A stretch of 64,000 nt of DNA, from assembly GCA_030267565.1 (NCBI GenBank), contig BRXU01000005.1, forward strand, positions 3,475,501 through 3,539,500, written 5' to 3'. This document shows positions 34,001 to 45,100 of the stretch, one piece after another. The position numbers and the translations under genes are program-made. This DNA comes from Pleodorina starrii (Eukaryota; Chlorophyta; Chlorophyceae; Chlamydomonadales; Volvocaceae). Numbering within the stretch: the first letter of the stretch is position 1; each line of letters begins with the position of its first letter. Below the pieces are notes generated by a model. The model saw only the letters and a program-made list of their open reading frames with translations, did no database searches and was not told the origin of the DNA.

Positions 34001-37000
34001 CGGAGTCTTTGGCGCACCACATTCCACGTGCGTTGTCGTTGCAGACGGGTGGCGGTGGTGGTGGTGGTGCTGTTGCGACACCGGTATTGTTGCGCTCTCT
34101 CGGACCCCTCCAGGGGCGATCTGTGCATCGCCTCCTGGCTACTAAACCCTAGTTGTCCCTCATTGTAGCTCTCGCATCCTGCTACTTGCTGATCAGTGCA
34201 AACGCAGGCCTCCCTCATACCCATACCTCATGACGTATGACAAGCAGCCGTAGAACAACAGCAGCGCGATGGCAGCGCCACGGGCAGGCATCAACCCATT
34301 CGCCGCGATCCGATCCGGGTGCAGCCGGCCGCACATCCAACCACACGCCTCCCTACACGGCCACACCAGTGCGCACACCGCCCGCTCCCTCTCCCCCGCT
34401 CCGTTCCACCCCTTCGGCCCCGGCCCCCAGCCCCCTCTCTTCCCGCCCCCCCCCCGAGGCGCCCGAGTCCCACCCGTACGCCAGCTCCCCGGTGATTGCC
34501 AGCATGAGGTCCCCCACTGCCTTCTGGGCGTCCAGGGGCGGCTGACCCGAGGTGGCGGAGGCGGTGGTGTAGCGGGCCAGGGAGGGCACGAAGCGGCCCA
34601 GCACGCGGCGGATGACGGGGAGATGACCGGCGAGCCTGGGGGAGGTTGAGGGACAGATGGCGAGGAGAACGAACAAGATGAGGTACCCGGAGAGGGCGGT
34701 AATTATGTGTCAGGCGGGTGGGCGTGGCGGGCTGGGGGGGACTTCAGCGGGTTGGAGACGCAGACACGAGCGCCTCGACTCTGTCCTTGCGGTTACGGTA
34801 GTCCGATTTTGCCATGGGCACCCAGTTCATCGATACAGGACCTCCGGTGCCAGCGTTTTGACCGCAAGTCAAGTGTCCTCCTAGTCCCACGTCTCCCTAC
34901 AGCACTCCCCTCAGCACCCTAGCTACCTGGTGGGGTGGACGATGGACGCCTCGAAGGCGCGACGGCCCCGTCGCCAGGTCTCGCCGCTGCGGCAGGCCGG
35001 GCGGGCGGGTGGAGTGGGAAGGAAGGGGGGCAGGAAGGAGGGCTCGCGCCGGAAGATGGCACGAGGGATGGGGGAGGTGAGCGGCAGGTGCGGGTGGGCG
35101 CCGCAACGGCAGGCTTTCGTCTTCCATCCCAAGTGACCTTCCAAGGCCTCCAGGTCATCAGACGCGGCTTGCCACTTCGGCGTTTATGAGGAGCTACCGA
35201 TGCCGCACTCCAAACTCACCCCCCGCCCTTCCTCCCCACACACAACCACAAACTTTGCTGTGATCCATTCTTCTCCCTTCCCCCTCTCCCCTCACACACG
35301 CACGCACGCAAAAGGTAGGCCCCAGCCCGGCAAGCAAGCACGCGCGTCGCGCCCCCCTCCCGCGGGCGCATCATCGCGTGAGTTATACCGTACGCGGCCT
35401 GGTGCCCAGTGTCGACTGGGCAACCCCCCGGCTTAGTCGGGCTTGGTCAGGCACAGCCCTCCGGCCCACTGCCCCTCCGGGACTGTCCCTTCCCAGCTGC
35501 TCCTGCGCCCCGTCTCCGGCCTGCCCCCTGCCATGCCCTCCCCCGGCCTCGCCCGCTACCGGTACTGCTACCCTGGTGTCAGCTCTGTACCCACTGCGCA
35601 TAGAAGGCGCTGGCCGCCTCAATCTCCCGGACCTCCCCCGTCAGCACGCTCAGGTAGGAAGTCAGCTCCTTGGCGCGGGCGGTGCACTGGGCGGATAGTT
35701 TGCTGCGGCAAGCGGAAAGGGGGGGGGGAGGGGAGGGAGCGGGATATGTGTTCGTGGCGCGGTCGAGGGCGCATCCCGAAGGCAAGCACTATCGAGGAGG
35801 GAGGGACAGACGCTAGCATGGGGCGTGTGTGTGTGTTGGGGGAGGGGCGCGCGCGAGGCATCGCGACACCTGCGCTCTCTCGGACAACCCGCACAGCAAG
35901 CAGGTTCGGGAGAGAAAAGAGCCACGCTATGCGAGTGAGTAGGACAGATTGCTGATATAAATGCACGAGAGGGTGATACAGTCTTCGCCTCTTTCCCTGA
36001 GTCGCCTGGCCGCAGCCGCAGCCGCGTGTGTCCTGGGGGGTTAGGGAGTGATATGCTCCATTGTCCTGGGGAGCCTGTGGTTTTGTAAGTCCAATGTGGG
36101 GGTCACCAGTCCCCACCCGCCCAGCCACCCATCTCCCCCCTGGTGCCCCACCGGCCACTCACCGCACCAGGTCGGGGTCGCTGATCACCAGCCACGGCCG
36201 CGTGCCAAACCAAACCTGAGGATGCAGGGAGGAAGGCAGGGAGGAAAGGAGGGAGGGGCAAACGGGGGCGGAGATGCAGGGAAAGGGGAGGGCGCGTGGC
36301 TTTTGGAGAAGGGTCAGGATAGGGGCAGCGGAAGTGGCAGCGGGGGGGTGGCAATTAGGCTCAGTTGATGTCGGGGCCGGAATCCGATAACGTGTGAGGC
36401 AGCGTGACGTACAGTCCGCAATACGGCAGAGGGTAGTCAGTACGGTTGCGGCACAATGGGACTGGAGGGGCAGGGGGTACGATAGTACGGCCGCGCATAC
36501 ATAGCACAGCGCCATTGCGCACGCTTCAGATCCACGGTACGGAACTCAGTGCCAACGCCCCGTGCGATCACAGATGGTGCACCGTACCTTGCACACCGGG
36601 CCGTACTTCTGGGACACGTACGACAGATAGCGGGTAGTGTCCATGGCGGCGATTTGGGGAAGGTTCCCGAAAAAGGGAAGCCCGACAGGACCTGCACAAG
36701 ACAAGAGGTACGGCGTCGTCACAGGTCATGGCCCCCCCCGGAAAGTGGTTTGGGCGGGGCCGGGGGGCGCGACGAGGCACATGTCGATCGATCGAGCGGC
36801 GGGCACTGCCAAAGAAGCGAAACGGAAGAGATCTGAACAGACAACGGATCTGAACAGATGGGGCCCGCGGGCGGCGGACAAACGGCCAGCATTGTCACCA
36901 AAGCCGCTCCAGCGATGGGTCCTGTCAACTGTGTTGGGGCAGCGCCGCTGCAGCATTCAGGCTGCGGGTGCATCAGCCGTTGCGCGGGGGATGCGGACGG

Positions 37001-37594
37001 CATGACCTGGGCGTGCAACCATGCATACCACAACACGGGCCCCTTGCAAACCTCGCCGCCGCAAACCTCGCCGCAGGCGCCGATGCGCACCTAGTCCTCA
37101 CGCCCATCCCACCACACTTTCCGTAAAAAGCGCAGCAGCCTCGTCACCCACCGTCTCACCCACCCGGGAAGTGCCGGTACCGCCATCGGCGCAGCGGGTA
37201 GAAACCCAGCCAGCAGAGAAAGCCGACCTGCCAGATACGGGATTGTGGGGGAGGGGGGAGGCGGGGACGAATAAGCAAACGACGATGGATCTGAGCAGCT
37301 GGGTGTCGGGTGCAAGGATGGAGTAAAAGCGGCAGAAGCAGCCGTGCGTATGGGCAGGCACGTGCAGACAGCAAGCAAGAAGCAACTCGCACTCGGTGAG
37401 GCGAGGCGAGTGGGCTTCAGCGGCCTCGCCGCCCCACCTCACACGCACCGGCACGCGATGGGGAGCACGACGCGCGCCGCGCCCGGTCTGTTGTCACATG
37501 CGCTCACCAGGGCTGCGAGAGCTGTGAGCAGCGCTCCAAAGGGCGTGCTCACAAGTTCGGTCGCGGACCGGGCAAGCAACAGTGTGGAGGACAT
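31029..37594 (-). CDS. Cytochrome P450, tandem copy 2
   Basis: Thirteen exons on the minus strand: 37594-37508, 37227-37164, 36691-36588, 36215-36163, 35702-35595, 34986-34927, 34635-34474, 33709-33538, 33159-32821, 32627-32460, 32041-31926, 31750-31561, 31169-31029. They encode 587 residues. Intron positions and phases match copy 1 one for one. The N-terminal segment (STPFGALLTALAAL) differs from copy 1 but is again hydrophobic. P450 motifs are complete: W143-x3-R147, I-helix ASYETS with E397-T398, K-helix E449TMR452, PERF and the haem loop FGLGARMCVG with Cys533. Exons 12 and 13 and the flanks of exon 4 are almost identical to copy 1, while exons 8 and 9 differ by indels. All donors are GT. 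The copies lie head to tail, 2.4 kb apart. The substrate is unknown. Confidence 0.95.
36038..36065 (-). repeat. Dispersed motif A (reverse copy) in intron 4 of P450 copy 2
   Basis: The reverse complement reads GGAGCATATCACTCCCTAAC, matching the core found at 52415-52445, 56773-56797 and 57268-57296, and more weakly at 14996-15024. Confidence 0.65.
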
Positions 37595-39452
37595 GGCGCA
37601 ATGGCCGCTTGCCGGATGTAAACGATGGCAAGAGGGCGCCGCTGCCGGCACCGTGAGTTAAAAAGTCTTAGTATATGACACTGCGGCCTCCGCAATGCGA
37701 TCTTGTCGGTGCTCGATCCCACGTTGAGCTCTCCCGATGCCCAGGAGTCCACTGAAAGCTGGCTCCGCGGGATCTGCAGCCTCGGGCAATGCCCCAAGTC
37801 CCAAATGGATTTAATTACAGCCTCGAATCAGGGAGCAGTCGAGCTGTTTAGCCAGGAACCCAACTTTCTTCGATTATACCGAGAGGCTTTTGCGTACACT
37901 TTGCCGCATACGATACTGGCACCCAGGTATTTCTACAGCAAACATACAATAGAAGCACTATTGAAGGATTTATTGATCCCACTTCCGAACACTTTATGGA
38001 TTCAACCGCTCACAAAATCTAGTCAGTAGCTGCTTTTGGGGCGGGGCCCCAGCGCGAAGCGCACAGCGATCCTTTCCCAACACATATCCTTTCCTAGATG
38101 CCCGACGACCTATCCTTATGCCATCACTTATTAAGAGGCCCCGCCCTGTAGGATTGCCCATTTCCGTGCCTTCCTGCCTTCCTGCCTTCCTGCCTGCCTG
38201 CCTGCCTGCTTGCCTGCCTGCCTGCCTGCCTGGAATGACCGTAACGGACCAAAACCTTGTTGTTCGCTCGACTCATCAGCTGGTTCGCTGTAACAGGAAT
38301 GCCGACAGCCCCACTGCCCGCATCGTCTTCGTTCTTCCATTTGACAAATCCAAAGCCGCTGACAGCTAGAAGAATATCGGCCTCGCATCGCACTGAGCCT
38401 TGGGTCCGATCTCCCGAAACGACGTCCACAGACACACATTTCCTGCCTACATAAAATTTTCTGTGAAATGTAGCGTCTGGCCTACCTAAACGCAGTTCGG
38501 TTTTTCGTGTCGTAGTACCGGTAGCGCACGGAATCGTTCGACTGACGGACAGGACGGACCGACATGGAGCCCACGCATCCAGACCGTTACAGGTCTCCCA
38601 GCGGCAGGGAGGTGGAGGAATCAGCAGGACAGCTGCAGGTCGAGGACCAGCATGAAAGTTCGCTTCGAAGACAAGCTCTGTTCCCTTAAAAGCGCAAAAG
38701 ATGCCAGAGAAACACTCATACACCAGGCACGCAACGCCTTCGAAGTGCAATCAAAGCTCCACAGCCTCGTCTGGTGGTCACTCAACGCAACCCTGGGGCA
38801 CCATTATTATGGCACCTCAACGGACGCGTCCGTACCCGCAGCACCGCAAACCCAAGCCCCCAGCAAGTCAAGAGACAGGCGCTCGAACAAGATACCAGCT
38901 ACCCAGATATCCCATCCGCTACTCGGTTTTAGCACGCAAGCCGGGCGCGGCAAAAGGGCACACGTCCGCTTCGAAGTCCGAACTCCCACGTGACGTGACC
39001 ATCCGTGGTGTCAAAAGGCGTCGGAACAAATGAAGGCGCAGCCGCAAGTCCAGAGCCCGAAGGCGCAGTCCTCCGAACAATGCGCACGCGCGCGCGTTTA
39101 TTCCATCCCAGCAGGACGTAAACGTCCTGCCCAGTCGACCGTCTCCAGGGCGGTAGGGAACAACGGTGGCCCGGCCCTCCCCAGCGCTCCCCAGACCCCG
39201 CCCGGCCCCGCCCCCCACCTCGCCCTGCGGCCCAGGCGCCCAGGCCACCGCGCCGCACCCCAGCGCCGCGCAACTGTTGCAACGGCTGCCGACGACCAAC
39301 TCCTATCCGAAACAAGCAAGCCTGGCGAAACGAGCCTGGCAAAGCGCAGCCTATCCCGGCGCCCCGTGGGACACGCAAACCACCTGAGACACCGCCTGGG
39401 ACACGGCAAGGTGCGGGACCCAATCACCCAAATCGCCGCCGTCCTTAGCACC
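37595..39452. other. Intergenic region, P450 copy 2 to SAR1-like gene
   Basis: This should hold the promoter of P450 copy 2 and the 3' flank of the SAR1-like gene (both minus strand). Part of it (37660-38100) is AT-richer than the window. It contains a TGCC/CCTG repeat at 38170-38232. A 208-codon minus-strand frame (38750-38124) is open across it but has no recognised domain. Confidence 0.5.
38170..38232. repeat. TTCC/TGCC tetranucleotide repeat
   Basis: About 15 tandem units, CCTTCCTG changing to CCTGCCTG, lie in the intergenic region. Confidence 0.9.
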
Positions 39453-40118
39453 CTACTTGATGTGCTGGCTCAACCAGCGGAAGCCCTCCCCGAAGCCCAT
39501 GCGTCGGAGGACGGAGCACATGAACAACTCCACGGGCCGCTCCCCGCCGCCGCCGCCGCCGCCCTGCCTGGCCCCGGCCGGGCCCCCAAAGAACGCCGCT
39601 AGCCTGCCCCACGAGCCCAACTTGGCGCCGCTGCTGCCAGCTGCCGCCGCCGGTGGCGGCGGCAGGCCCAGCCAGTTGCGCAGCTCGCCTTCCGATGCGG
39701 CGCCGGGCAGGTCGATCTTGTTGCCCAGCACCAGGAACGGCACGTCGGCCAGGCAGGGCTCCCGCAGCAGCGCTGTCAGCTCGGTGGCCGCCTCGGGGAG
39801 GCGCTCGCGGTCGGTGGAGTCGAGCAGGAAGACCACGCCGTCCACGCGCGGGAAGTAGTCGCGCCACACGCTGCGGACCAGTCGGTGGCCCCCCAGGTCG
39901 AAGGCCCTGAGGACGATGCTGCCGCAGGTGCTGGGCAGGTGGATCTCCTCTGAGGTGGGGTACTGCGTGGGCTGGTGCTGCGCGACGCGGTCGTCACGGA
40001 GGACGTGCAGCAGCGTGGTCTTGCCGGCGTTGTCCAGGCCCAGGAACAGGATCTTGGCGGACTTGTGCTGCAGACCCAGGAAGCCGAGCAGCTTGGAGAA
40101 CCAGTTTGAGAGAACCAT
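39453..40118 (-). CDS. SAR1: SAR1-type small GTPase (divergent, intronless)
   Basis: One uninterrupted exon encodes 221 residues. SAR1 starts COPII coat assembly at ER exit sites: its GTP-bound form inserts an N-terminal amphipathic helix into the membrane. Seen here: that helix (MVLSNWFSKLLGFLGL), P-loop GLDNAGKTT, switch I QHQPTQYPTSEEI, switch II DLGGH with the catalytic-type His, base-binding NKID, the family signature AASEGELRNWLGL, and the C-terminal MCSVLRRMGFGEGFRWLSQ. These are specific to SAR1 rather than ARF. Oddities: switch II continues LVRSVW rather than the common ARRVW, and about 28 extra residues rich in Gly and Ala sit before the last strand (usual length is about 193). It has no intron although every neighbour is intron-rich, which suggests a retroposed paralogue. 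It may be a second SAR1 rather than the housekeeping one. Confidence 0.92.
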   Translation of the reverse strand: MVLSNWFSKLLGFLGLQHKSAKILFLGLDNAGKTTLLHVLRDDRVAQHQPTQYPTSEEIHLPSTCGSIVLRAFDLGGHRLVRSVWRDYFPRVDGVVFLLDSTDRERLPEAATELTALLREPCLADVPFLVLGNKIDLPGAASEGELRNWLGLPPPPAAAAGSSGAKLGSWGRLAAFFGGPAGARQGGGGGGGERPVELFMCSVLRRMGFGEGFRWLSQHIK

Positions 40119-42194
40119 TCTAATCTTGTGTGTGTGGGTGGATGGGTGGAGGGAGAGTGTGACCTGAGGAAGGCTGTAAGGGTCTAAGCTCTAATGTCGA
40201 GGCGCGGCAACCACCGGGTATCGGTTGCGTATGTGCAGGCGTTCTTAGTCTGACTTTTTCGGAAGCATACGAATTGTTTGGTTAGCAAGGACAGGAATGC
40301 TATATTTATAGAAATATATTTCTGACTGTGTCTGATGGGACACGCAATCGTGCCGTGCGTCGACAAGCCAACGCAACACGGGGAAGGACAGCGCGACGGG
40401 ACAGCACTGCCTGCTTCCGCGACCTGCCTTGATGACTGCTTGGCCACGTCCCCAATATATATTTTTTAACTCATAATGAGATTTTACTTTTTGGACGCTC
40501 GTTGAACAAGTAATCGCCAAGCTTCGCCATCCGCGGGACCGCGGACCGAGTTGGAATGGAGAACCTCAAGCTCGTCCTTTTATTTACCTCCGCATTATAT
40601 TTCATTTAATTTGTCTTTTATTTGCGATACAGGTTTTTATGCTGGATTGCTCTTTGTGTTGTCAAGCTGCGCGCGGATGCCCTGTCCCAGCCGCCAGTCC
40701 GGACAGGCCCGGAAGCTGTAAGTACGGGAGAGGTAGCAAACTCACGCTTCAGACATGGCCGGTGAGATGAACAGAGGTCTGACACAAATGAGCCAAATGA
40801 GGCTTGGGCATCGGTCTCACCGTGAGAGCATTCACCCACACGCCGTGCAAGTGTTGACACGACGGCGGCGCGGGCAGCGTGTGAATGTGCGGAGTCGGAA
40901 CCCGTGCGGGACGCGTATTTGATGTGTGCATGCGTCCGCCCCCAATCGTTGCCGAACGTCTCTCCATAGCCCTTCCACACACCCGCCTTTCGCACCGGTG
41001 CGCAGAGGCCGCAGTGTCTCGCTTTGCCGGGACGTCCAGACCCCCCTTTGGGCAGCCACGCCGTCGCCCCATATATCAGGCAGGCACACACCGACACACG
41101 CCGTGCAGCCGCCTCAAACCCCGCCCACGCCCAGCCCAGCTTACTAGCCCCAGCTCAACCTACCGATACATCAACAAACAACCGCCGAATCGAACCAAAC
41201 GCTTCACAGCGCCCACCACTTCGTCGCAGCCCCCAAATCGGAGGTCAATCAGATGTACCCCGCTTTCCAGCGCGTCCATCCACCCACGCACCGTGCTATT
41301 GCCAAACGGCGCCGTCATGCCGGCCGTGTGGTGTGTGCGACTGACGATGCCCAGCAGTAGCCAAACGTGGTTTTCGCCCAGTACAGCAACTAGTCCTCCC
41401 CGTCTTCGATACCGTTGGGCGGTTGTCCGCGGCGGACGTAATCGGCTGTCCACGTCCACGTCACTGCCGTACAACCGAGGAGTGCCGTACACGATGCAGC
41501 CCCCGTGCTCTTGCCCCCACGCTATCCCGGGCCGCAATCCGGCTATCCCGGAAACGCACCGACCACCACCACCACCACCACCACTGTTGCTGCTGCTGCG
41601 GAGGCGGACGTGGTGCTGACCGCTTCACGCTCCTCCTCCCTCCTCTTCCCCTAAACCCTTCTTAACCCCGGCCTGAAGCCCTGAACGGGGGCGCGGCGGT
41701 GGTAGCCCCCCCGCCATCGCTCCGTGGGGCCCTACTCCCGCCTGCTCCCCTCCCGACCTGCATGCATGTATGCACCCACACCCACACCCCTACGCACACA
41801 TCCACACACACACACATCCACACGCAACACACCCCTACGCACACATACGCACACACACACCCACACATTCGACGATGCAGCAATCCCACACCAGCCGCTA
41901 CGGGGCCCACCCGCGACCCATCCCCACATCCCGCCCCCACGGCCCGCACAGCCCCACGCCCCGTCGCGCCACCTCGTCGTGCCACGTTGATTCGCTTTTT
42001 TCGCTCCGAGCCCGGTGGCGCAGCTCCCACCCACCCCCCCGCCGCTCCACACTACCCCAGCGCCCAGCGCCGGCGCGCGGCGCAGTTACTCTCAGAGCTC
42101 CCCTGTGGGCCTTATCACCCCTCTGTGGGCCTTATCCTTCTGTGGGCCTTACCCCTCTGTAGGCCTCTCCCCAACCCCTCCCCTCCCCGACCCG
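40119..42194. other. Intergenic region, SAR1-like gene to VIPP gene
   Basis: This holds the promoter of the SAR1-like gene and the 3' flank of VIPP. Positions 40440-40640 are AT-rich. An ACC repeat lies at 41563-41585, CA-rich stretches at 41770-41870, and a four-copy CTGTGGGCCTTATC repeat at 42101-42169. Open frames at 40618-41097 (-) and 41160-41537 (-) have no recognised domains and are not called. Confidence 0.5.
42101..42169. repeat. About 20-nt tandem repeat in the VIPP 3' UTR
   Basis: CTGTGGGCCTTATC with a short C/T-rich spacer occurs four times, the last copy as CTGTAGGCC. The block begins about 25 nt beyond the VIPP stop codon on the sense (minus) strand. Confidence 0.85.
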
Positions 42195-45100
42195 CTACTC
42201 CCGGGCCCGGCGGCGCAGATCCTCCAGCTCGCGCTCCAGGGGGTCGAACACGTCGCGGAGCGGCACCCCGGTGAGAGGGGGCTGCGGAGAGGGAGGCGGC
42301 AGCTGAGTGGGCGGACCTGTACGGCGCAGGGGTGGGTGGGTGGGGGTGGGGGTGGGGAGGGGGGGAAGCAGCGGTGAGGGGGCAGGGGGTGCAACGTGTG
42401 GAGTTTTTCTCAAGAGGGGGGGTGAGAGGGGGCGCGGAAGCCAGGGGGCATGCGGCGGCGGCGTCCGGCATGTCGTACAAAAGAGAAAGAAGACAGCCTT
42501 CGAAGTAGGCAGGTCCAGCGAATGAGCAATCAAGCGGTACAACCCACACAACTGACGGTTTTACGAACGGGCGGATGCCGCCCCACCCTTCCTGGGCGAC
42601 GCGTCCCTCTTTCCCCCCGCCCCTCTGCCCGCCCGCTCGCCTCCACGCACGCGCAGCGCAGCGCAAGCAAACCACGCCCAACCCACCGTCCGCCGCCAAC
42701 TCCGTCCTAGTTCCTCCTCCTCCGCCGCCGCTGTTCGTAACACTTAACCCGCCCGCCGGCTCACACATCTCTTACCCCACCCCACCCCACCCACCCACCC
42801 CACCCCACCTACTTAACCCCACCCCACCCCCACCCCACCTTGGCGCCGCTCCCCCCTCCGCTCTCGCTTCAGCGCCGCCAACTCCGCATCCACTCCCGTG
42901 TCGCCCTCCAGAGCCGCGAACTGTCGCTCCAGGGAGTCCGGAGCCACCAGCGCAGTCGCCGTCTGCGCCTGCGCCTCCAGCTGGGCCACCTTCTCCTCCA
43001 TCTTCTCAAACGCCGCCCAGCTTGTGCCTTTGGGGAGAAACAAAACGGGGGGGAGGGTTCCGTTCATTGCCCTTATCGCCCTGATCGGTTATCGCCCTAT
43101 CCCGGATCTCTACACCGATATCCACTGCAGCCAGTTGCCGCCAGGTCGTGATCCCTTCCTGACATCCGCTGCAGCAGGCCGCCACTGCCGCCAGGCATTC
43201 AAGGCGACCCAATCCCGGGGCCTGTGTGTAGCCCTGCCTGCCTACACCCACGTGCCCACGTGCCCAGCAACCCACCCGAGCGGACTTGCAGGCCCCCGAT
43301 CATCTCTTGGAGGGCGAGGGAGGTCTTGGCGGAGGCGGCGCGGGCCTGACGGGCAGTGTGCGTGTGGGGGTGGGTGGGGGTGGGTGGGGGTATGGGGGTG
43401 CGTGTGTAGTGGGGGGTGTGGCGGGGAGGACGGGGGCGGGCTGTCGGGAGCGCGCGGGCACATACCGTACATGCACGGCGCTGTGTGTACGGCATGACAT
43501 ACGGCATGACGTGTCGTCAGGAAGGGAGCGTCCAAAACCCAGAAGCCCAGAAAAGGTAAACGGCTGCAGCCCAGTGCCTACTAGGTGCAACAGCGGCATG
43601 CATACACGCGGTATCATACCACTGGCTGGCTGGCTGCTGTGGCAGCAGTGAGTGGGCGTCACTGCGGCTGGAACACGGCCCCCCACCCACTCCCCCCCCC
43701 ACACACACACACATGCCCGAAAATAAAGGCAGGATTACGCACACACACGCACACGCACATGCCGAACAGGCACGATTAATCGCACACACACATACACATA
43801 CACATACACAAACACACACACAAACACACACACAAACACACCTTGAGCGTTTCCTTCTTGGTGCGCGCCTCCCCCAGCTTGCCCTCCAGGACACGGATGT
43901 TGGCCTGCAGTGCCGTACAACACAAGCGTACGTAAAAATGGAAGTACGGCGGAAAGTAAGGACAGCTGAGGGCGGCAAAAGGCCAGGTCATGATCATGGC
44001 AGGATTGGGAAGAGAATCCCCCTTCTCAGCCTGTGTGCAAACCTCAGCCTCTCAGCCTCAAGACTCACAGCCTCAGCCTCAGACTCACAGCCTCAGCCTC
44101 AGACTCAGCCCACTCAGCTCATAGAGCCCATTCTACTTCCAGGACCAAAACCATTGCCCCTCTCGCCCCCCTTCCTCATCCTCAAGCCTCAGCAGCCTCA
44201 TCCCCAGCCAGACAGAAAGAACTTCAGCTTTACCCCCCCCTCACAACGCGCCCTCCTTCCTTCCTTCCCCCCACTCCCCCCCCCTCGCTCGCACCTGCAG
44301 CTGCTCCAGCGCACTGGTCTGCAGAGCCACCTGCTCATTCAGTCGGTCTGTGGGGGGGGGATGAGGGCACAGGCCACGGGGGGGGGGGTTATCCATGGGG
44401 GTACACCGGTAGGCCGGAGCCCGCAAACTGCGGGGGGGAGGGGTCATTTAGGGCACAGGAGACAGGCACAAAGCAGGGGCGCGTGCGCCCTGGTCGGCCA
44501 AGGAAGGAAGGGGGCACAAGGGGTAAAGGAACTGGGGGGCAGTGGGGGCAGTCCAGGGAGGGGTTGTCCCGGTGGGCTCCCTCGCATCGTCATAGTCGTC
44601 GGCTGCCTCTCGAGAGGACGAGGACGAGGGGTGCGGAAAGGGGGGTATAAAGAGAAAATCGCAGCGGAGGAGACGGCGTGAGAGGGGGGCCTTATGGGCC
44701 GTATGGCCGCAACTGCGGAAGGCGGGATATGTGAGCTCACGGAATGACGACACCGCACCTCTCGGCATGTGCTGCCATGCTGCCATCGCGCGGCGGTGCG
44801 GCGCATTAAAGTCATAAACACTGCGCGCACCGCTGCAGCCCCTTCCCCTTCCCGCCCGCCCTCGCACCCCCTTCCCCGCCGCTTCGCCGCCGAATCCCCC
44901 CTCCTCTTGCATCCCCTCCCCACTCCCTCCCCTCTCTCCCTCCCCTCCCCTCTCTCTCAAGAGCCCCGGCCCCTCTCACCCGCATCCTCCTGCAGCACCT
45001 TGCGCCGCTTGAGCGCCTCCCGGGCCAGATCGTCCTGACCCCGAGACACCGCCAACTCAGCGCGCTGCAGCCACTGGTCGGCACCGCCCTGCGTGTGCGT

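Noticed and set aside
32825..34168. 447-codon plus-strand open frame across P450 copy 2
   Set aside because: It lies antisense to exons 8 and 9 of a P450 with complete motifs and has no domain of its own.
40618..41537. Two minus-strand frames upstream of the SAR1-like gene
   Set aside because: No recognisable motif, no convincing splice sites, and composition like the surrounding intergenic DNA.
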